Assembly (NCBI RefSeq): GCF_039852015.1
Contig: NZ_CP156626.1
Location: 2,824,249-2,888,248, forward strand
Source of the DNA: Robbsia sp. KACC 23696
Lineage (GTDB): Bacteria > Pseudomonadota > Gammaproteobacteria > Burkholderiales > Burkholderiaceae
DNA length: 64,000 nucleotides
Direction of reading: 5' to 3'
The translations under genes and the position numbers were made by a program. Below the pieces are notes generated by a model, which saw only the letters and a program-made list of their open reading frames with translations, did not search any database and was not told the origin of the DNA. This document shows, in pieces, positions 9,426 to 19,403 of this stretch; positions within the stretch are counted from its first letter, which is position 1, and each line of letters opens with the position of its first letter.

Positions 9426-10349
9426 TTATGCCGGGAACACGCCGGTCGACAGGTAGCGGTCGCCGCGGTCGCAGACGATAAACACGATCGTCGCGTTTTC
9501 GAGCTCGCGCGCCAGCTTCAGCGCGATATGGCCGGCGCCGCCGCTCGAGATTCCGGCAAAAATACCTTCCACCGATGCCATTTTGCGCGTCATCGTCTCG
9601 GCCTCCACTTGCGACACCGACTCGACGCGATCGACACGGCTGCGGTCGAAGATCGACGGCATATACGCTTCCGGCCATTTCCGAATACCCGGAATCCGCG
9701 ATCCTTCCGCCGGTTGCGCACCGACGATCTGGATGCCGGCATTCTGTTCCTTCAGAAAGCGCGACGTCCCCATGATCGTGCCGGTGGTGCCCATCGACGA
9801 GACGAAATGCGTGATGCGCCCTTCCGTGTCACGCCAGATCTCCGGGCCGGTTCCTTCGTAATGCGCCACCGGATTATCCGGATTACCGAACTGGTCGAGG
9901 ATCACGCCGCGCCCTTCGCGCTGCATCTTGTCGGCCAGGTCGCGGGCATATTCCATGCCGCCGCTAACCGGCGTCAGCACGATCTCCGCGCCGTAGGCCG
10001 CCATGCTCTGGCGCCGTTCGATCGACAGATCCTCGGGCATGATCAGGATCATCTTGTAACCGCGCAGCGCGGCCGCCATCGCCAACGCAATACCGGTATT
10101 GCCACTGGTGGATTCGATCAGCGTATCGCCCGGCTTGATCGTGCCCCGCGCCTCGGCCTTCTTGATCATCGACAGGGCCGGACGATCCTTCACGGACCCC
10201 GCCGGATTATTCCCTTCCAATTTGGCCAGGACGACATTGCCGCGCGCCCGTACGTCATCGTCGACCAGCCGCACCAACTGCACCAACGGCGTGTTGCCGA
10301 TCGTATCTTCAATCGTTTTATAGGCCATCATCGCGCTCGCATTGTTCAT
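9426..10349 (-). CDS. cysM: Cysteine synthase B (O-acetylserine sulfhydrylase B)
   Basis: 307 residues, fold type II PLP enzyme. The PLP lysine is Lys54 in EGNNPAGSVKDRPAL; the asparagine loop STSGNTGIALAMAAALRGY and the phosphate-binding glycines (MGTTGTIMGTSRFL) are in place. The E-G-N-N-P-A-G-S-V-K-D-R wording and length separate it from CysK. It makes cysteine from O-acetylserine with sulfide or thiosulfate. The ATG used is the first of several (others at codons 7 and 8). It stands alone between mltB and a comEA-like gene. Confidence 0.95.
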   Translation of the reverse strand: MNNASAMMAYKTIEDTIGNTPLVQLVRLVDDDVRARGNVVLAKLEGNNPAGSVKDRPALSMIKKAEARGTIKPGDTLIESTSGNTGIALAMAAALRGYKMILIMPEDLSIERRQSMAAYGAEIVLTPVSGGMEYARDLADKMQREGRGVILDQFGNPDNPVAHYEGTGPEIWRDTEGRITHFVSSMGTTGTIMGTSRFLKEQNAGIQIVGAQPAEGSRIPGIRKWPEAYMPSIFDRSRVDRVESVSQVEAETMTRKMASVEGIFAGISSGGAGHIALKLARELENATIVFIVCDRGDRYLSTGVFPA

Positions 10350-10711
10350 TGCTACCGTGCGAGGATTGTAGCCGATTGGGCCGGATCCGACCGATGGTCG
10401 CCCAATGCCACACTGCCCGCATTACGACTTCCAGGCGCAGCGGGTCAGCACCGGCGCAACGCCGTGCATGTGCGTAAAAGCGGATATCCATGAAAAAAGC
10501 ATGACCGGTTGGCTAAACCGTTCATGCTTTATCGTCCGGCCACAGCGGGCAATCCCCCGATCCGTGGGCAGGTAAGTCATGCCGCCGACGCGCTCGCGCG
10601 GCAGGCCTATTGCGCGGTCGCGGTGCCGTCAGGACGTCGCGCTGTCACACGACGTTCGCGTCAAGCACCGATCATCGCAGCGGCCGGTGCGCAGGCGCGG
10701 CAGCGCGGCGT
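10350..10711. other. Intergenic region between cysM and comEA-like gene
   Basis: 362 bases without a credible gene. It holds the cysM promoter side and, at 10493-10530, a strong terminator for the comEA-like transcript. The 180 bases between that terminator and the comEA-like stop show no further structure that I can name. Confidence 0.5.
10493..10530 (-). terminator. Intrinsic terminator downstream of comEA-like gene
   Basis: On the minus strand an AAAGCATGA / TCATGCTTT stem with an inner CGGTT / AACCG extension (one mismatch) is followed by six T residues. It lies 180 bases after the stop codon of the gene at 10712-10966. Confidence 0.75.
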
Positions 10712-10966
10712 TTAATCGAACGTGGCGCCGGATTGCGCGATACGGTCGATCAGTTTCTGCCCGATGCCGCGGACCCGTCCCATGTCATTGGCATTGGCAA
10801 AAGGCTGTTTTTCCCGTTCGGCGACAATCGCACGCGCCAGGATCGGGCCGACACCATTCACCGATTGCGCAATATCTTCCGCATTGGCCGTGTTCATATT
10901 GACGGCCCACGCCATCGACGCTGTCGAAACGAACAGGACGGCGGCGGCCAATAATTTCTTCAACAT
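10712..10966 (-). CDS. ComEA-like helix-hairpin-helix DNA-binding protein
   Basis: 84 residues: a signal peptide (1-21, ending AWA) then a single helix-hairpin-helix unit with NMNTANAEDIAQSVNGVGP, the HhH glycine turn, and a second hairpin at GRVRGIGQKLIDRI. This is the short exported form related to the C-terminal domain of ComEA, the periplasmic DNA receptor used in natural transformation. GGAGAAATCT precedes the ATG. No other com genes are in the window, so a role in DNA uptake is an inference from the family. Confidence 0.85.
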   Translation of the reverse strand: MLKKLLAAAVLFVSTASMAWAVNMNTANAEDIAQSVNGVGPILARAIVAEREKQPFANANDMGRVRGIGQKLIDRIAQSGATFD

Positions 10967-11098
10967 AGATTTCTCCTCGTTTGAAGCGCAGACATCCTCT
11001 ACCGGGCTGGTGATTAGTCTGCAATCCTTACTTTAAAGAGCAACGATGTTTTGTTGAAGCTAACCGAATGGCATAGGATTGGACAACACAACTTTCGC

Positions 11099-11131
11099 AA
11101 AAAAAAGGCCGACTCGTGACGAGGCGACCTT
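11099..11131 (-). terminator. Intrinsic terminator after hldD
   Basis: On the minus strand a 12-bp stem beginning AAGGTCGCCTCG (one wobble, one mismatch, TCA loop) is followed by eight T residues. It closes the lapA-lapB-hldA-hldD run about 80 bases after the hldD stop. Confidence 0.8.
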
Positions 11132-11209
11132 TTCTATGGGGGCGTGGTAGTCGTCGGCCGGCACGCAATGGCAGACCGACGACACGTTCGCTATCTGCTA
11201 TCTGCCCGC

Positions 11210-12205
11210 TTACTTCACCGCCGCCGACAGCCACTCCACATAACGCGACACGCCCTGCTCCACCGTCAGGAACGGCTGGTCATAGCCGGCCGCCCGCAGC
11301 GCACCGATATCGGCCTGCGTGAAGCATTGATACTTGCCACGCAGTGCATCCGGGAAGGCTGTATATTCGAGCAAGCCGGCGCTGACCAGTGCTTCCAGGC
11401 TCAACGGCTCATGGCCTTCCTTTGCCCGCAGCGTGTTCACGACCGTGCGCGCGATATCGTTGAACGGCTGCGCCGCGCCCGTGCCCAGATTGAAGATGCC
11501 CGACTTCGACGGATTGTCGAAGAAGAACAGATTCACTTTCGCCACATCCTCGACCGAGACGAAGTCCCGCGTCTGCTCGCCGGCCGCATAGCCGTTGTAC
11601 TCGCCGAAGAGGCGAACCGAGCCGTTCGCGCGGAATTCGTTGTAGTTGTGGAAGGCGACCGACGCCATCCGGCCCTTGTGTGACTCGCGCTGCCCATACA
11701 CATTGAAGTAACGGAAGCCGGCGATCTGGCTCTGCGCGTGCGGCAGCTTCTGGCGCACGATCTGGTCGAAGAGGAATTTCGAATAGCCGTACACGTTCAA
11801 CGGCTTTTCGAACTCGCGCTTTTCGACGAAGGTCGTCGATGCGCCATAGGTGGCGGCCGACGACGCATACAGAAACGCCACGCGCTGTTCCAGGCAGGCG
11901 TCGAGCAAGGCGCGCGAATAACGGAAATTGTTTTCCATCATATAGCGCCCGTCGGTTTCCATCGTGTCCGAGCAGGCGCCTTCATGAAAAATCGCACTGA
12001 CCTTGCCGAATTCACCGCGCGCGAAACGCGCGACGAAATCTTGCTTGTCCAGATAATCGCTGATTTCGCAGTCGACGAGATTGTGGAATTTGTCGGCGCG
12101 GGTCAGGTTGTCCACCGCGATGATGTCGCGTTCACCGCGGTCATTCAACGCCTTGACGATATTGGCGCCGACAAAGCCGGCCGCACCGGTGACGATCACA
12201 GTCAT
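11210..12205 (-). CDS. hldD: ADP-L-glycero-D-manno-heptose 6-epimerase
   Basis: 331 residues, extended SDR family. The N-terminal GAAGFVG (7-13) binds NADP; Tyr139 and Lys143 in VYGYSKFLF form the catalytic Y-x-x-x-[13 protein letters not shown] and [11 protein letters not shown] are typical of HldD. It converts ADP-D-glycero-D-manno-heptose to the L-glycero form used for the LPS inner core. It lies 33 bases after hldA, so the two heptose steps are made from one transcript, with lapB and lapA ahead of them. Confidence 0.97.
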   Translation of the reverse strand: MTVIVTGAAGFVGANIVKALNDRGERDIIAVDNLTRADKFHNLVDCEISDYLDKQDFVARFARGEFGKVSAIFHEGACSDTMETDGRYMMENNFRYSRALLDACLEQRVAFLYASSAATYGASTTFVEKREFEKPLNVYGYSKFLFDQIVRQKLPHAQSQIAGFRYFNVYGQRESHKGRMASVAFHNYNEFRANGSVRLFGEYNGYAAGEQTRDFVSVEDVAKVNLFFFDNPSKSGIFNLGTGAAQPFNDIARTVVNTLRAKEGHEPLSLEALVSAGLLEYTAFPDALRGKYQCFTQADIGALRAAGYDQPFLTVEQGVSRYVEWLSAAVK

Positions 12206-12238
12206 GGGAGTTCGCGCTCAGAAAAGACAGAAAGAAAA

Positions 12239-13282
12239 TCAGGCCGGAAACAGTTCGTCGTATTCGACGGTTGCCGTACCCAGCTTGCCGACGACGATGC
12301 CGCCAGCGCGGTTGGCGAGGCGCACCGCCTCGACCAGGGGCTGACCCGCGCCCAACATGACCGCGAGCGTCGCAATCACCGTGTCGCCGGCGCCCGAGAC
12401 ATCATACACTTCGCGTGCCTGCGCCGGCACCGACACCGGCGGCTGCGCCGTGAACAGCGTCATGCCGTCCTCGGAACGGGTCAGCAGCAAGGCGTCGAGC
12501 GCCAGATCGGCGCGCAACGCGTCGACCTTGGCATTCAAATCAGCCTCCGACGACCAGCCGCCGATGACCTGCTGCAACTCCGCACGATTCGGCGTCAACA
12601 ACGTGGCGCCGCGATAGCGCGCCCAGTCGCTTCCCTTCGGATCGACCAGCACCGCCTTGCCCGCGGCACGGGCGCGCCGGATCATCTCGCCCACATGCGT
12701 AAGCCCGCCCTTGGCGTAATCGGACAGTACGACGACGCCGGTATTCGGCAGCAAGGCGTCGAAGCGGTCGAGACAGGTCAACAATACCTCGTGCCCCGGA
12801 CTGCTTTCGAAATCGACGCGCAGCAGTTGCTGCTGACGCGCAAGCACCCGCAGTTTGATCGTCGTCGGCAGGGCCGCATCGCGCTCGATATGCGCTTCGA
12901 CCTTGCTTTCGGCCAGCAGCTCGATGATGCGCTGCCCCGGCTCGTCGTTGCCGATCACGCAGAGCAAGCCGCCGTGGGCGCCCAACGCCGCCACATTGCG
13001 CGCGACGTTTGCCGCGCCGCCCAACCGTTCCTCGATACGCTGCGCCAACACCACCGGCACCGGCGCTTCCGGCGAAATACGATTGACGTCGCCGAACCAG
13101 TAACGGTCCAGCATCACATCACCGACGACCAGGATCGAGGCCCCGGCCAGGGTCTCGCGCTTCACCGGGGACCCGGACGCGGACGATGCAGGCGCCGATG
13201 ACGCGACAATGGCGTCGGGGGAATCCAGCCGCACCGGGCGTTCGCCCGACGCGGGCTGCGGAAAAGACGTAGTAGAAGACAT
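12239..13282 (-). CDS. hldA: D-glycero-beta-D-manno-heptose 7-phosphate kinase
   Basis: 347 residues from the ATG at 13282; an in-frame TTG lies one codon earlier. Ribokinase (PfkB) fold: VVGDVMLDRYWFGDVNRISPEAPVPV at the start of the domain, LGGAANVARNVAALG, NRAELQQVIG and the closing DVSGAGDTVIA with the catalytic Asp. It phosphorylates heptose 7-phosphate at C1 on the way to ADP-heptose. The adenylyltransferase half of bifunctional HldE is absent, so a separate hldC must lie elsewhere. About 45 residues of Ser/Ala/Pro-rich sequence precede the kinase domain, which is unusual for this enzyme. Confidence 0.95.
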   Translation of the reverse strand: MSSTTSFPQPASGERPVRLDSPDAIVASSAPASSASGSPVKRETLAGASILVVGDVMLDRYWFGDVNRISPEAPVPVVLAQRIEERLGGAANVARNVAALGAHGGLLCVIGNDEPGQRIIELLAESKVEAHIERDAALPTTIKLRVLARQQQLLRVDFESSPGHEVLLTCLDRFDALLPNTGVVVLSDYAKGGLTHVGEMIRRARAAGKAVLVDPKGSDWARYRGATLLTPNRAELQQVIGGWSSEADLNAKVDALRADLALDALLLTRSEDGMTLFTAQPPVSVPAQAREVYDVSGAGDTVIATLAVMLGAGQPLVEAVRLANRAGGIVVGKLGTATVEYDELFPA

Positions 13283-13322
13283 CAACAGACAATCCGATCA
13301 AATAGGGCCGTCCCCGGCAGCA

Positions 13323-14498
13323 TCAATTGCTGCCGGCAAGCGACTCGGAACGACGCGGGACATAACTTTCCCAATGGCTGCACCCAGGGCACTGCCAATA
13401 GAACAGCCGCGCGCGGAAACCGCAATTTCCGCAAGTGTAACGCGGCAGGTTGCGCGTGCGCTGTTTGATCAGGTTGCGCATCAATGTCAGTTCCTTACCC
13501 CGCGCCGTATCGCTGGTGGCAATCTGCGCATCGAGCAACAATAACGTGGCCGCCGCGCTCGGCGCGCGCTCCATCTGGCGCAAGGCCAGCGCATGCGCTT
13601 CCTCTACGCCGGAAGTAGCCAATACGTGCTTGTACGCCGTGTCGAGCAGATCGACGCTCGGATGCGTGTCCAGATAACCCACCAGCCGGCGTGCGCCTTC
13701 CGCGGCGCGCTCGCCGGCGATGAACGCCTTCATCATCGGCTCCGCGACCAAGGGCAGATACACCGGATCCTGCGCTTCGACGCGGCTGTAGCACGCAATC
13801 GCATCGTCGATGCGCCCTTCCGCGGCGGCCAGATCGCCCAGCAGAATCGTGGCGCGCACATTGGCGGGGTTGACCTGCAAGGCCAATGTCAGCGCTTCGC
13901 GCGCGTCATCGCGCTGCCCGCGCTGCAATGCCTCGGAAGCAATCTCACAATGAAATTGCGAAATATCCTTTTTCAGCGACGGTACGCCTGAATTCTCCAG
14001 CGCCTGCGCCGCCGTGATCGAGCGTCGCCAGTCCTTCTCGATCTGGAAAATCGTCAGCAGCGCTTTTTCCGCTTCGGTGCGATAGAGACCGACCTCGATT
14101 TGCTCGAAGGTCTGTTCGGCACGATCCAGCAGCCCGGCCTTCAGAAAATCCTGACCAAGCTCGTACAAGGCATGGTCGCGTTCGTTGACCGGCAGGTCCT
14201 GGCGGTTCAACAAATTCTGATGCACGCGAATGGCGCGCTCGGTTTCGCCACGCCGACGAAACAGGCTACCCAAGGCAAAGTGCAGCTCTGTCGTCTCCGG
14301 ATCCAGTTTGACGACCTCGATAAACGCATCGATCGCCTTGTCCGGCTGTTCGTTGAGCAGAAAATTCAGACCGCGGAAATACGAGCGCGGCAGGTTGGCG
14401 GCATCCGACAACAGGTGCTTCAAATCGAAGCGAGCAGCGCCCCATCCCAGAAAGAACACGACAGGGATGACCAGCAGCCACCAAAAATCAAGATCCAT
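13323..14498 (-). CDS. lapB: LPS assembly regulator LapB (YciM), TPR protein
   Basis: 391 residues. An N-terminal membrane helix (about 4-22) is followed by TPR repeats between residues 40 and 330, and a rubredoxin-like zinc/iron ribbon near the C terminus, CGNCGFRARLFYWQCPGC. In enterobacteria LapB adapts FtsH to degrade LpxC and so limits lipid A synthesis. Its location directly after lapA (12-base gap) and before the two heptose genes supports the LPS role. Length and domain order match the family. Confidence 0.96.
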   Translation of the reverse strand: MDLDFWWLLVIPVVFFLGWGAARFDLKHLLSDAANLPRSYFRGLNFLLNEQPDKAIDAFIEVVKLDPETTELHFALGSLFRRRGETERAIRVHQNLLNRQDLPVNERDHALYELGQDFLKAGLLDRAEQTFEQIEVGLYRTEAEKALLTIFQIEKDWRRSITAAQALENSGVPSLKKDISQFHCEIASEALQRGQRDDAREALTLALQVNPANVRATILLGDLAAAEGRIDDAIACYSRVEAQDPVYLPLVAEPMMKAFIAGERAAEGARRLVGYLDTHPSVDLLDTAYKHVLATSGVEEAHALALRQMERAPSAAATLLLLDAQIATSDTARGKELTLMRNLIKQRTRNLPRYTCGNCGFRARLFYWQCPGCSHWESYVPRRSESLAGSN

Positions 14499-14510
14499 AT
14501 CAGACTGCCA

Positions 14511-14819
14511 TCAAATGATCGGCGGCATTGGCGGCACGTCGTGCGGCGCCGTTACCGTATTGGCCTGTTGCTCGCGAAGCGTCTTCACTTCGCGACGCAG
14601 GCGTGATATTTCGCGGCCGCGGCGCAGCAGTCCCGGCAGCGCGGCCAAAAGCCCCGCCAACGCGCCGATGACAAAAAACACCAGACCCACCACGATCATC
14701 GGCGCGTTCCAGACATAGCCCGCCAGCAGATTCAGTTGGACATCCTGCAGATTTCCCAGTGCGAGGACCAGAAAGACGACAAAGATGATGAGTCGAATCA
14801 GCCAGACGATGAACTTCAT
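14511..14819 (-). CDS. lapA: LapA family membrane protein (DUF1049)
   Basis: 102 residues with two membrane helices (about 3-21 and 38-62) separated by NLQDVQLNLLAG, a stretch typical of LapA/YciS, and a basic coiled-coil tail (RRGREISRLRREVKTLREQQ). It partners LapB in the inner membrane. It starts the lapAB-hldAD set, separated from ihfB by a terminator, so a promoter should lie between 14820 and 14926. Confidence 0.9.
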   Translation of the reverse strand: MKFIVWLIRLIIFVVFLVLALGNLQDVQLNLLAGYVWNAPMIVVGLVFFVIGALAGLLAALPGLLRRGREISRLRREVKTLREQQANTVTAPHDVPPMPPII

Positions 14820-14926
14820 AGACGCGCGCCCTCAGTGGTGGGTCAGTGTGACCACGATATTGTAAAGGAAGCGGACCCTGCGAGCCCTCGTAATCCTCGG
14901 GGCCCAGGTCGCACCGCCCAACGCCC

Positions 14927-14958
14927 AAAAACAAAGAGGCGCCCGAAGGCGCCTCTTT
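14927..14958 (-). terminator. Intrinsic terminator after ihfB
   Basis: On the minus strand AAAGAGGCGCC, a TTCG loop and GGCGCCTCTTT form an 11-bp perfect stem followed by a G and five T residues. It lies about 80 bases after the ihfB stop. Confidence 0.85.
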
Positions 14959-15036
14959 GGCTTGATCCCACCGGCATGACAACGCGCCGGCGCAGGACTC
15001 AGGCGGAAACGATGAACACGGCACGCTGCCGCCTGC

Positions 15037-15360
15037 TCAGACCTCGTCGTCGTCCTTGGACGCCTTCAAGGGCTGGCCGGCACCCCGGTCCACGCGCTCA
15101 CGCAATTCCTTGCCCGGTTTGAAGTGGGGGACGAATTTCTCCGGCACCAGCACTTTTTCACCCGATTTCGGATTACGGCCTTCGCGCGAGGGCCGACGAT
15201 TCAACGCAAAGCTGCCGAATCCGCGAATTTCGATCCGATGTCCGCTCGCCAACGCGTCCGACATCGCATCAAGCATCGTCTTCACCGCGAAGTCCGCATC
15301 CTTGACGACAAGTTGCGGAAAACGCGATGCCAACTGGATCACCAACTCCGATCTAGTCAT
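15037..15360 (-). CDS. ihfB: Integration host factor, beta subunit
   Basis: 107 residues. [17 protein letters not shown] opens the protein and the DNA-binding arm is intact ([10 protein letters not shown], then [10 protein letters not shown] with the minor-groove proline). The C-terminal tail ([19 protein letters not shown]) is acidic and a little longer than in E. coli. It dimerises with IHF alpha to bend DNA. Placement right after rpsA (47-base gap) is the conserved proteobacterial arrangement. Confidence 0.97.
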   Translation of the reverse strand: MTRSELVIQLASRFPQLVVKDADFAVKTMLDAMSDALASGHRIEIRGFGSFALNRRPSREGRNPKSGEKVLVPEKFVPHFKPGKELRERVDRGAGQPLKASKDDDEV

Positions 15361-15407
15361 TCCCTACCCTTACCCGTTCGCTAAACCACGTGATTGCTGT
15401 GGTGCTA

Positions 15408-17114
15408 TTACTGACCTTGGCCGTCCAGCTTAGCCTTGAGCAGTGCGCCCAGATTCGTCGTGCCGGCAACCGAGCTGTCCGATTGGAACTTCTGGACTGC
15501 TTCTTGTTGCTCTGCCGAATCCTTCGCCTTCACGGACAGGCTGATGCCACGCGACTTGCGATCGACGTTGATGATGATCGCCGTCACTTCTTCGCCTTCC
15601 TTCAGCACGTTGCGAGCATCTTCCACGCGGTCTTGCGAGATTTCCGACGCGCGCAGATAGCCTTCCACTTCAGCCGACAGGAGGACCACGGCGCCCTTCG
15701 GATCCACTGCCTTCACGGTGCCCTTAACCAACGAGCCCTTGTCGTTCAGTGCCACGAAGTTGCTGAACGGGTCGCCTTCCATCTGCTTGATGCCCAGCGA
15801 GATCCGTTCCTTGTCCACGTCGATGCCCAACACGATAGCGTCGACTTCGTCGCCCTTCTTGTACTTGCGAACGGCTTCTTCGCCGCTTTCGTTCCAGGAC
15901 AGGTCGGACAGGTGAACCAGACCGTCGATGCCGCCCGGCAGACCGATGAACACGCCGAAGTCGGTGATCGACTTGATCGCGCCATGCAGACGGTCGCCCT
16001 TCTTGTAGTTACGGCTGAAATCGTCCCACGGGTTCGGCTTGCACTGCTTCATGCCGAGGCTGATACGACGACGGTCTTCGTCGATTTCCAGCACCATGAC
16101 TTCGACTTCGTCGCCCAGCTGAACAACCTTGTTCGGCGCGACGTTCTTGTTGGTCCAGTCCATTTCGGACACGTGAACCAAGCCTTCGATGCCCGTTTCG
16201 ATCTCGACGAATGCACCGTATTCGGTGATGTTCGTGACCTTGCCGAACAGACGCGTGTTCGACGGGTAACGGCGGGAAATACCTTCCCACGGATCGTCGC
16301 CCAGCTGCTTCATGCCCAGCGAAACGCGGTTCTTTTCTTGGTCGAACTTCAGGACCTTGGCGGTCACGTCTTGGCCGACGGACAGCACTTCGCTCGGGTG
16401 ACGCACACGGCGCCAAGCGATGTCGGTGATGTGCAGCAGGCCATCGATACCGCCCAGATCCACGAATGCGCCGTAGTCGGTGATGTTCTTGACCACGCCG
16501 TTGACGATCGCGCCTTCCTTCAGCGTTTGCAGCAACTTCGCGCGCTCTTCGCCTTGCGTCGCTTCCACGACGGCACGACGCGACACCACGACGTTGTTAC
16601 GCTTGCGGTCCAGCTTGATGACGCGGAATTCCAGCGTCTTGCCTTCGTACGCGGTCGTGTCCTTGACCGGACGCGTGTCGACCAGCGAACCCGGCAAGAA
16701 TGCGCGGATACCGTTGATCATGACCGTCATACCGCCCTTCACCTTGCCGGTGATCGTGCCGGAGACGATCTCGTCGTTGTCCAGCGCCTTTTCCAGGGCC
16801 AGCCACGATGCCAGACGCTTCGCCTTGTCGCGCGACAGGATCGTGTCGCCATAGCCGTTTTCCAGCGCGTCGATGGCCACCGAGACGAAATCGCCCGGTT
16901 GCACTTCGATTTCGCCAGCGTCGTTATGGAACTCTTCGACCGGAATGTACGCTTCGGACTTCAGGCCAGCGTTGACCACGACAAAGTTGTGGTCGATACG
17001 GACGACTTCGGCCGAAATCACTTCGCCCGCGCGCATGTCTTGCTTAGTCAAAGACTCTTCGAACAGCGCTGCGAAGGATTCGGTGTTGGGGGTTGCGGTT
17101 TGGAGGTCGGACAT
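15408..17114 (-). CDS. rpsA: 30S ribosomal protein S1
   Basis: 568 residues with six S1 (OB-fold) repeats, the Gram-negative form. Repeats 3-6 are easy to see from the recurring pattern G-x-V-x-x-I-x-x-x-G-x-F-V followed by G-x-x-G-L-V-H-x-S-x-x-W (for example [19 protein letters not shown] and [18 protein letters not shown]). S1 binds mRNA leaders and brings them to the 30S subunit. The gene sits between cmk and ihfB as in most proteobacteria. Codon choice is strongly biased, as expected for high expression. Confidence 0.98.
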   Translation of the reverse strand: MSDLQTATPNTESFAALFEESLTKQDMRAGEVISAEVVRIDHNFVVVNAGLKSEAYIPVEEFHNDAGEIEVQPGDFVSVAIDALENGYGDTILSRDKAKRLASWLALEKALDNDEIVSGTITGKVKGGMTVMINGIRAFLPGSLVDTRPVKDTTAYEGKTLEFRVIKLDRKRNNVVVSRRAVVEATQGEERAKLLQTLKEGAIVNGVVKNITDYGAFVDLGGIDGLLHITDIAWRRVRHPSEVLSVGQDVTAKVLKFDQEKNRVSLGMKQLGDDPWEGISRRYPSNTRLFGKVTNITEYGAFVEIETGIEGLVHVSEMDWTNKNVAPNKVVQLGDEVEVMVLEIDEDRRRISLGMKQCKPNPWDDFSRNYKKGDRLHGAIKSITDFGVFIGLPGGIDGLVHLSDLSWNESGEEAVRKYKKGDEVDAIVLGIDVDKERISLGIKQMEGDPFSNFVALNDKGSLVKGTVKAVDPKGAVVLLSAEVEGYLRASEISQDRVEDARNVLKEGEEVTAIIINVDRKSRGISLSVKAKDSAEQQEAVQKFQSDSSVAGTTNLGALLKAKLDGQGQ

Positions 17115-17232
17115 AAATTGGGTTTACTCCCCGGTTTTTGCCGCGACGTGCGGATCTTGCTGACCTATCGATAGGCCGTCGAATCCTGACACGGAGTTAC
17201 TGCCGGCAACGTGACGCGGGGGGGTTAAGGTT

Positions 17233-17268
17233 AAAAAAAACAGGCGACCGGCCCATGCCGGTTTAGCC
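17233..17268 (-). terminator. Intrinsic terminator between cmk and rpsA
   Basis: On the minus strand ACCGGC / GCCGGT (loop ATGG) is extended by GGC / GCC across a small bulge and is followed by TG and eight T residues. It should reduce read-through from cmk so that rpsA is driven mainly from its own promoter. Confidence 0.7.
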
Positions 17269-17304
17269 AGGAACTACCGGTACTGCGTACGACGACTGCA
17301 AAAG

Positions 17305-18000
17305 TCAGGCGGCGCGTGCCGCCTGACTCCAATTCAACACCTGTTCGACCGCCTCATCAATACCCATCGACGAGGTGTCCAGCAGGTGTGCATCCGGTGC
17401 GGGCTTCAACGGGGCGACCGTGCGTTGCATGTCGCGCGCGTCGCGCTCCCGCAAATCCTTTAGCAGGTCATCCATGTTAACAGAAAAGCCTTTGTCGTTC
17501 AATTGTTTATACCGACGTTCGGCACGTGCCTCGACGCTGGCCGTCAAGAAGATCTTTACGCCGGCATCGGGAAAGATCACCGTGCCCATGTCGCGCCCGT
17601 CGGCCACCAGGCCCGGCGCGGTGCAGAACGCCCGTTGCCGCGTCACCAAGGCCTCGCGTACCGGGCCATGCACGGCGATGCTGGACGCGCGGACGCCGAT
17701 CGCCTCGAAGCGAAGCGCATCGGCGACGTCGCGTCCTTCCAACAGAATCGCACTGTCGGTAAAACGGATATCGAGGCTTTCGGCGATCCGAACCAGGCTC
17801 GGGACGTCGTCCACGGCTACGTCGCCGCGCACGCTCTGCAAGGCAACGAGCCGGTACAAGGCACCGCTGTCCAGGAGATGGAAGCCCAAGGCGGCCGCGA
17901 CGCGGGCCGCCACCGTGCCCTTCCCGGACGCCGTCGGTCCGTCGATCGTGATGACCGGCGCTCCGCCGATTCCCTGCACTGCACGCTGTGCTCCGCTCAT
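17305..18000 (-). CDS. cmk: Cytidylate kinase
   Basis: 231 residues from the ATG at 18000, which overlaps the aroA stop as ATGA; longer in-frame readings run inside aroA and lack homology. The P-loop [10 protein letters not shown], the CMP-binding segment [13 protein letters not shown] and [13 protein letters not shown] are diagnostic, with the lid region [11 protein letters not shown]. It phosphorylates CMP and dCMP. The aroA-cmk-rpsA order is conserved. Confidence 0.96.
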   Translation of the reverse strand: MSGAQRAVQGIGGAPVITIDGPTASGKGTVAARVAAALGFHLLDSGALYRLVALQSVRGDVAVDDVPSLVRIAESLDIRFTDSAILLEGRDVADALRFEAIGVRASSIAVHGPVREALVTRQRAFCTAPGLVADGRDMGTVIFPDAGVKIFLTASVEARAERRYKQLNDKGFSVNMDDLLKDLRERDARDMQRTVAPLKPAPDAHLLDTSSMGIDEAVEQVLNWSQAARAA

Positions 18001-19319
18001 GCGATCACCACTTTGGCAAAACGGTCGAAATAGTCCGGAAAGGTCTTTGCGACACAATCCGGGTCGTTGATGATCACGCCGACGCCCAACAGGCTGGCCA
18101 GCGAGAAGCACATGGCCATCCGATGATCGTCATAGGTGTCGATCGCGGCCCCGTCGCGCAGTCGCGCCGGCGGCGTTATGCGCAACCAGTCCGGGCCCTC
18201 TTCGATTTCCGCCCCAAGCTTGCGCAGTTCGCACGCCATCGCGGCGATGCGATCCGTTTCCTTTACGCGCCAGCTTGCGATATTGCGCAACGTCGACGGT
18301 CCGCGCGCGCGCAATGCCGCCACGGCCAAGGTCATCGCCGCGTCGGGAATCAGGTTGCAATCCATGTCGATCGGCTCCAGCAGGCCGTCGTCGGAGGCGA
18401 CGCCGCGCACTTCGATCCACGTGTCGCCCATCATCACGTTCGCGCCCATCAGCGTCAGCGCATCGGCAAAACGCACGTCGCCTTGAATACTGTCGCGACC
18501 CACGCCCTCGACACGCACCGGACCGCCACCCAAGGCGCCCGCGGCCAGGAAGTAAGATGCCGACGAGGCGTCCCCTTCCACGTCATAGCTGCCCGGCGAA
18601 CGAAAGCGACTGCCGGCGGCGACGCCGAAGCTCGACCAACCGTCCCGCACGACGTCCACGCCGAAGCGCGCCATCATGCCGGTGGTGATATCGACATAGG
18701 GTTTCGAAATCAGTTCACCGTCGACGAATACGCGCACCATCTCACCCGGTGCCGCCTGCTCGGACAAACGCGGCAACGATAGCAGCAAGGCCGTCAGGAA
18801 CTGACTCGACACATCGCCGCGCACGCGAATCTCCCGCGTCGTGCCGGCACCGGCGAGATGACCGGGACGAATATGCAGCGGCGGGAAGCCGGGATTGCCG
18901 AGATAATCGATTACCGCCCCCACGCCGACCAGGCCCTCGACGAGATCGCCGATCGGCCGTTCATGCATGCGCTTGACGCCACTGACACGGTAATCGCCGC
19001 CGTTCAGCGCCAATGCCGCCGTCAAGGGTCGCACAGCAGTGCCGGCATTCCCGACGAAAATATCGGCGTCGCGGACCGGGAATCCGGCCGGATTGCCACG
19101 CACCACGGTCTCGTCGCCCTCGGTACGCCATTCGATGCCGAGCACGCGCAGTGCCTCGAGCATCACACGGGTATCGTCGGAATCCAGCAGATTGCGCAGA
19201 CGCGTCTCACCATCGGCGAGCGCCGCCATCAGCAAGGCCCGATTCGAAATGCTTTTCGACCCGGGCAATGTCACGCTGCCACGGGCTGCCGATGCGGGCC
19301 CCAGTGCTAGCTGCTTCAT
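17997..19319 (-). CDS. aroA: 3-phosphoshikimate 1-carboxyvinyltransferase (EPSP synthase)
   Basis: 440 residues. [17 protein letters not shown] (shikimate-3-phosphate/PEP site), [19 protein letters not shown] and [11 protein letters not shown] are the class I EPSP synthase signatures; class I enzymes with the GNAGTA-x-R-P-L motif are usually glyphosate-sensitive. It makes EPSP in the chorismate pathway. It lies 84 bases after tyrA and overlaps cmk by 4 bases. Confidence 0.97.
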   Translation of the reverse strand: MKQLALGPASAARGSVTLPGSKSISNRALLMAALADGETRLRNLLDSDDTRVMLEALRVLGIEWRTEGDETVVRGNPAGFPVRDADIFVGNAGTAVRPLTAALALNGGDYRVSGVKRMHERPIGDLVEGLVGVGAVIDYLGNPGFPPLHIRPGHLAGAGTTREIRVRGDVSSQFLTALLLSLPRLSEQAAPGEMVRVFVDGELISKPYVDITTGMMARFGVDVVRDGWSSFGVAAGSRFRSPGSYDVEGDASSASYFLAAGALGGGPVRVEGVGRDSIQGDVRFADALTLMGANVMMGDTWIEVRGVASDDGLLEPIDMDCNLIPDAAMTLAVAALRARGPSTLRNIASWRVKETDRIAAMACELRKLGAEIEEGPDWLRITPPARLRDGAAIDTYDDHRMAMCFSLASLLGVGVIINDPDCVAKTFPDYFDRFAKVVIA

Positions 19320-19403
19320 GTTTTCTCTTACGGTTTTGACGAACAGGCGCGCCTGCCGTGCGGTTATGACTGATTCGTGGGGTGCGCGGACCGAACACCA
19401 CCT

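Noticed and set aside
15390-17174. Long open frame antisense to rpsA (also antisense frames over gyrA at 24941-26485 and over the porin at 48377-49819)
   Set aside because: Open antisense frames are expected opposite GC-rich, codon-biased genes. They have no ribosome sites, no domains, and unnatural amino acid composition.
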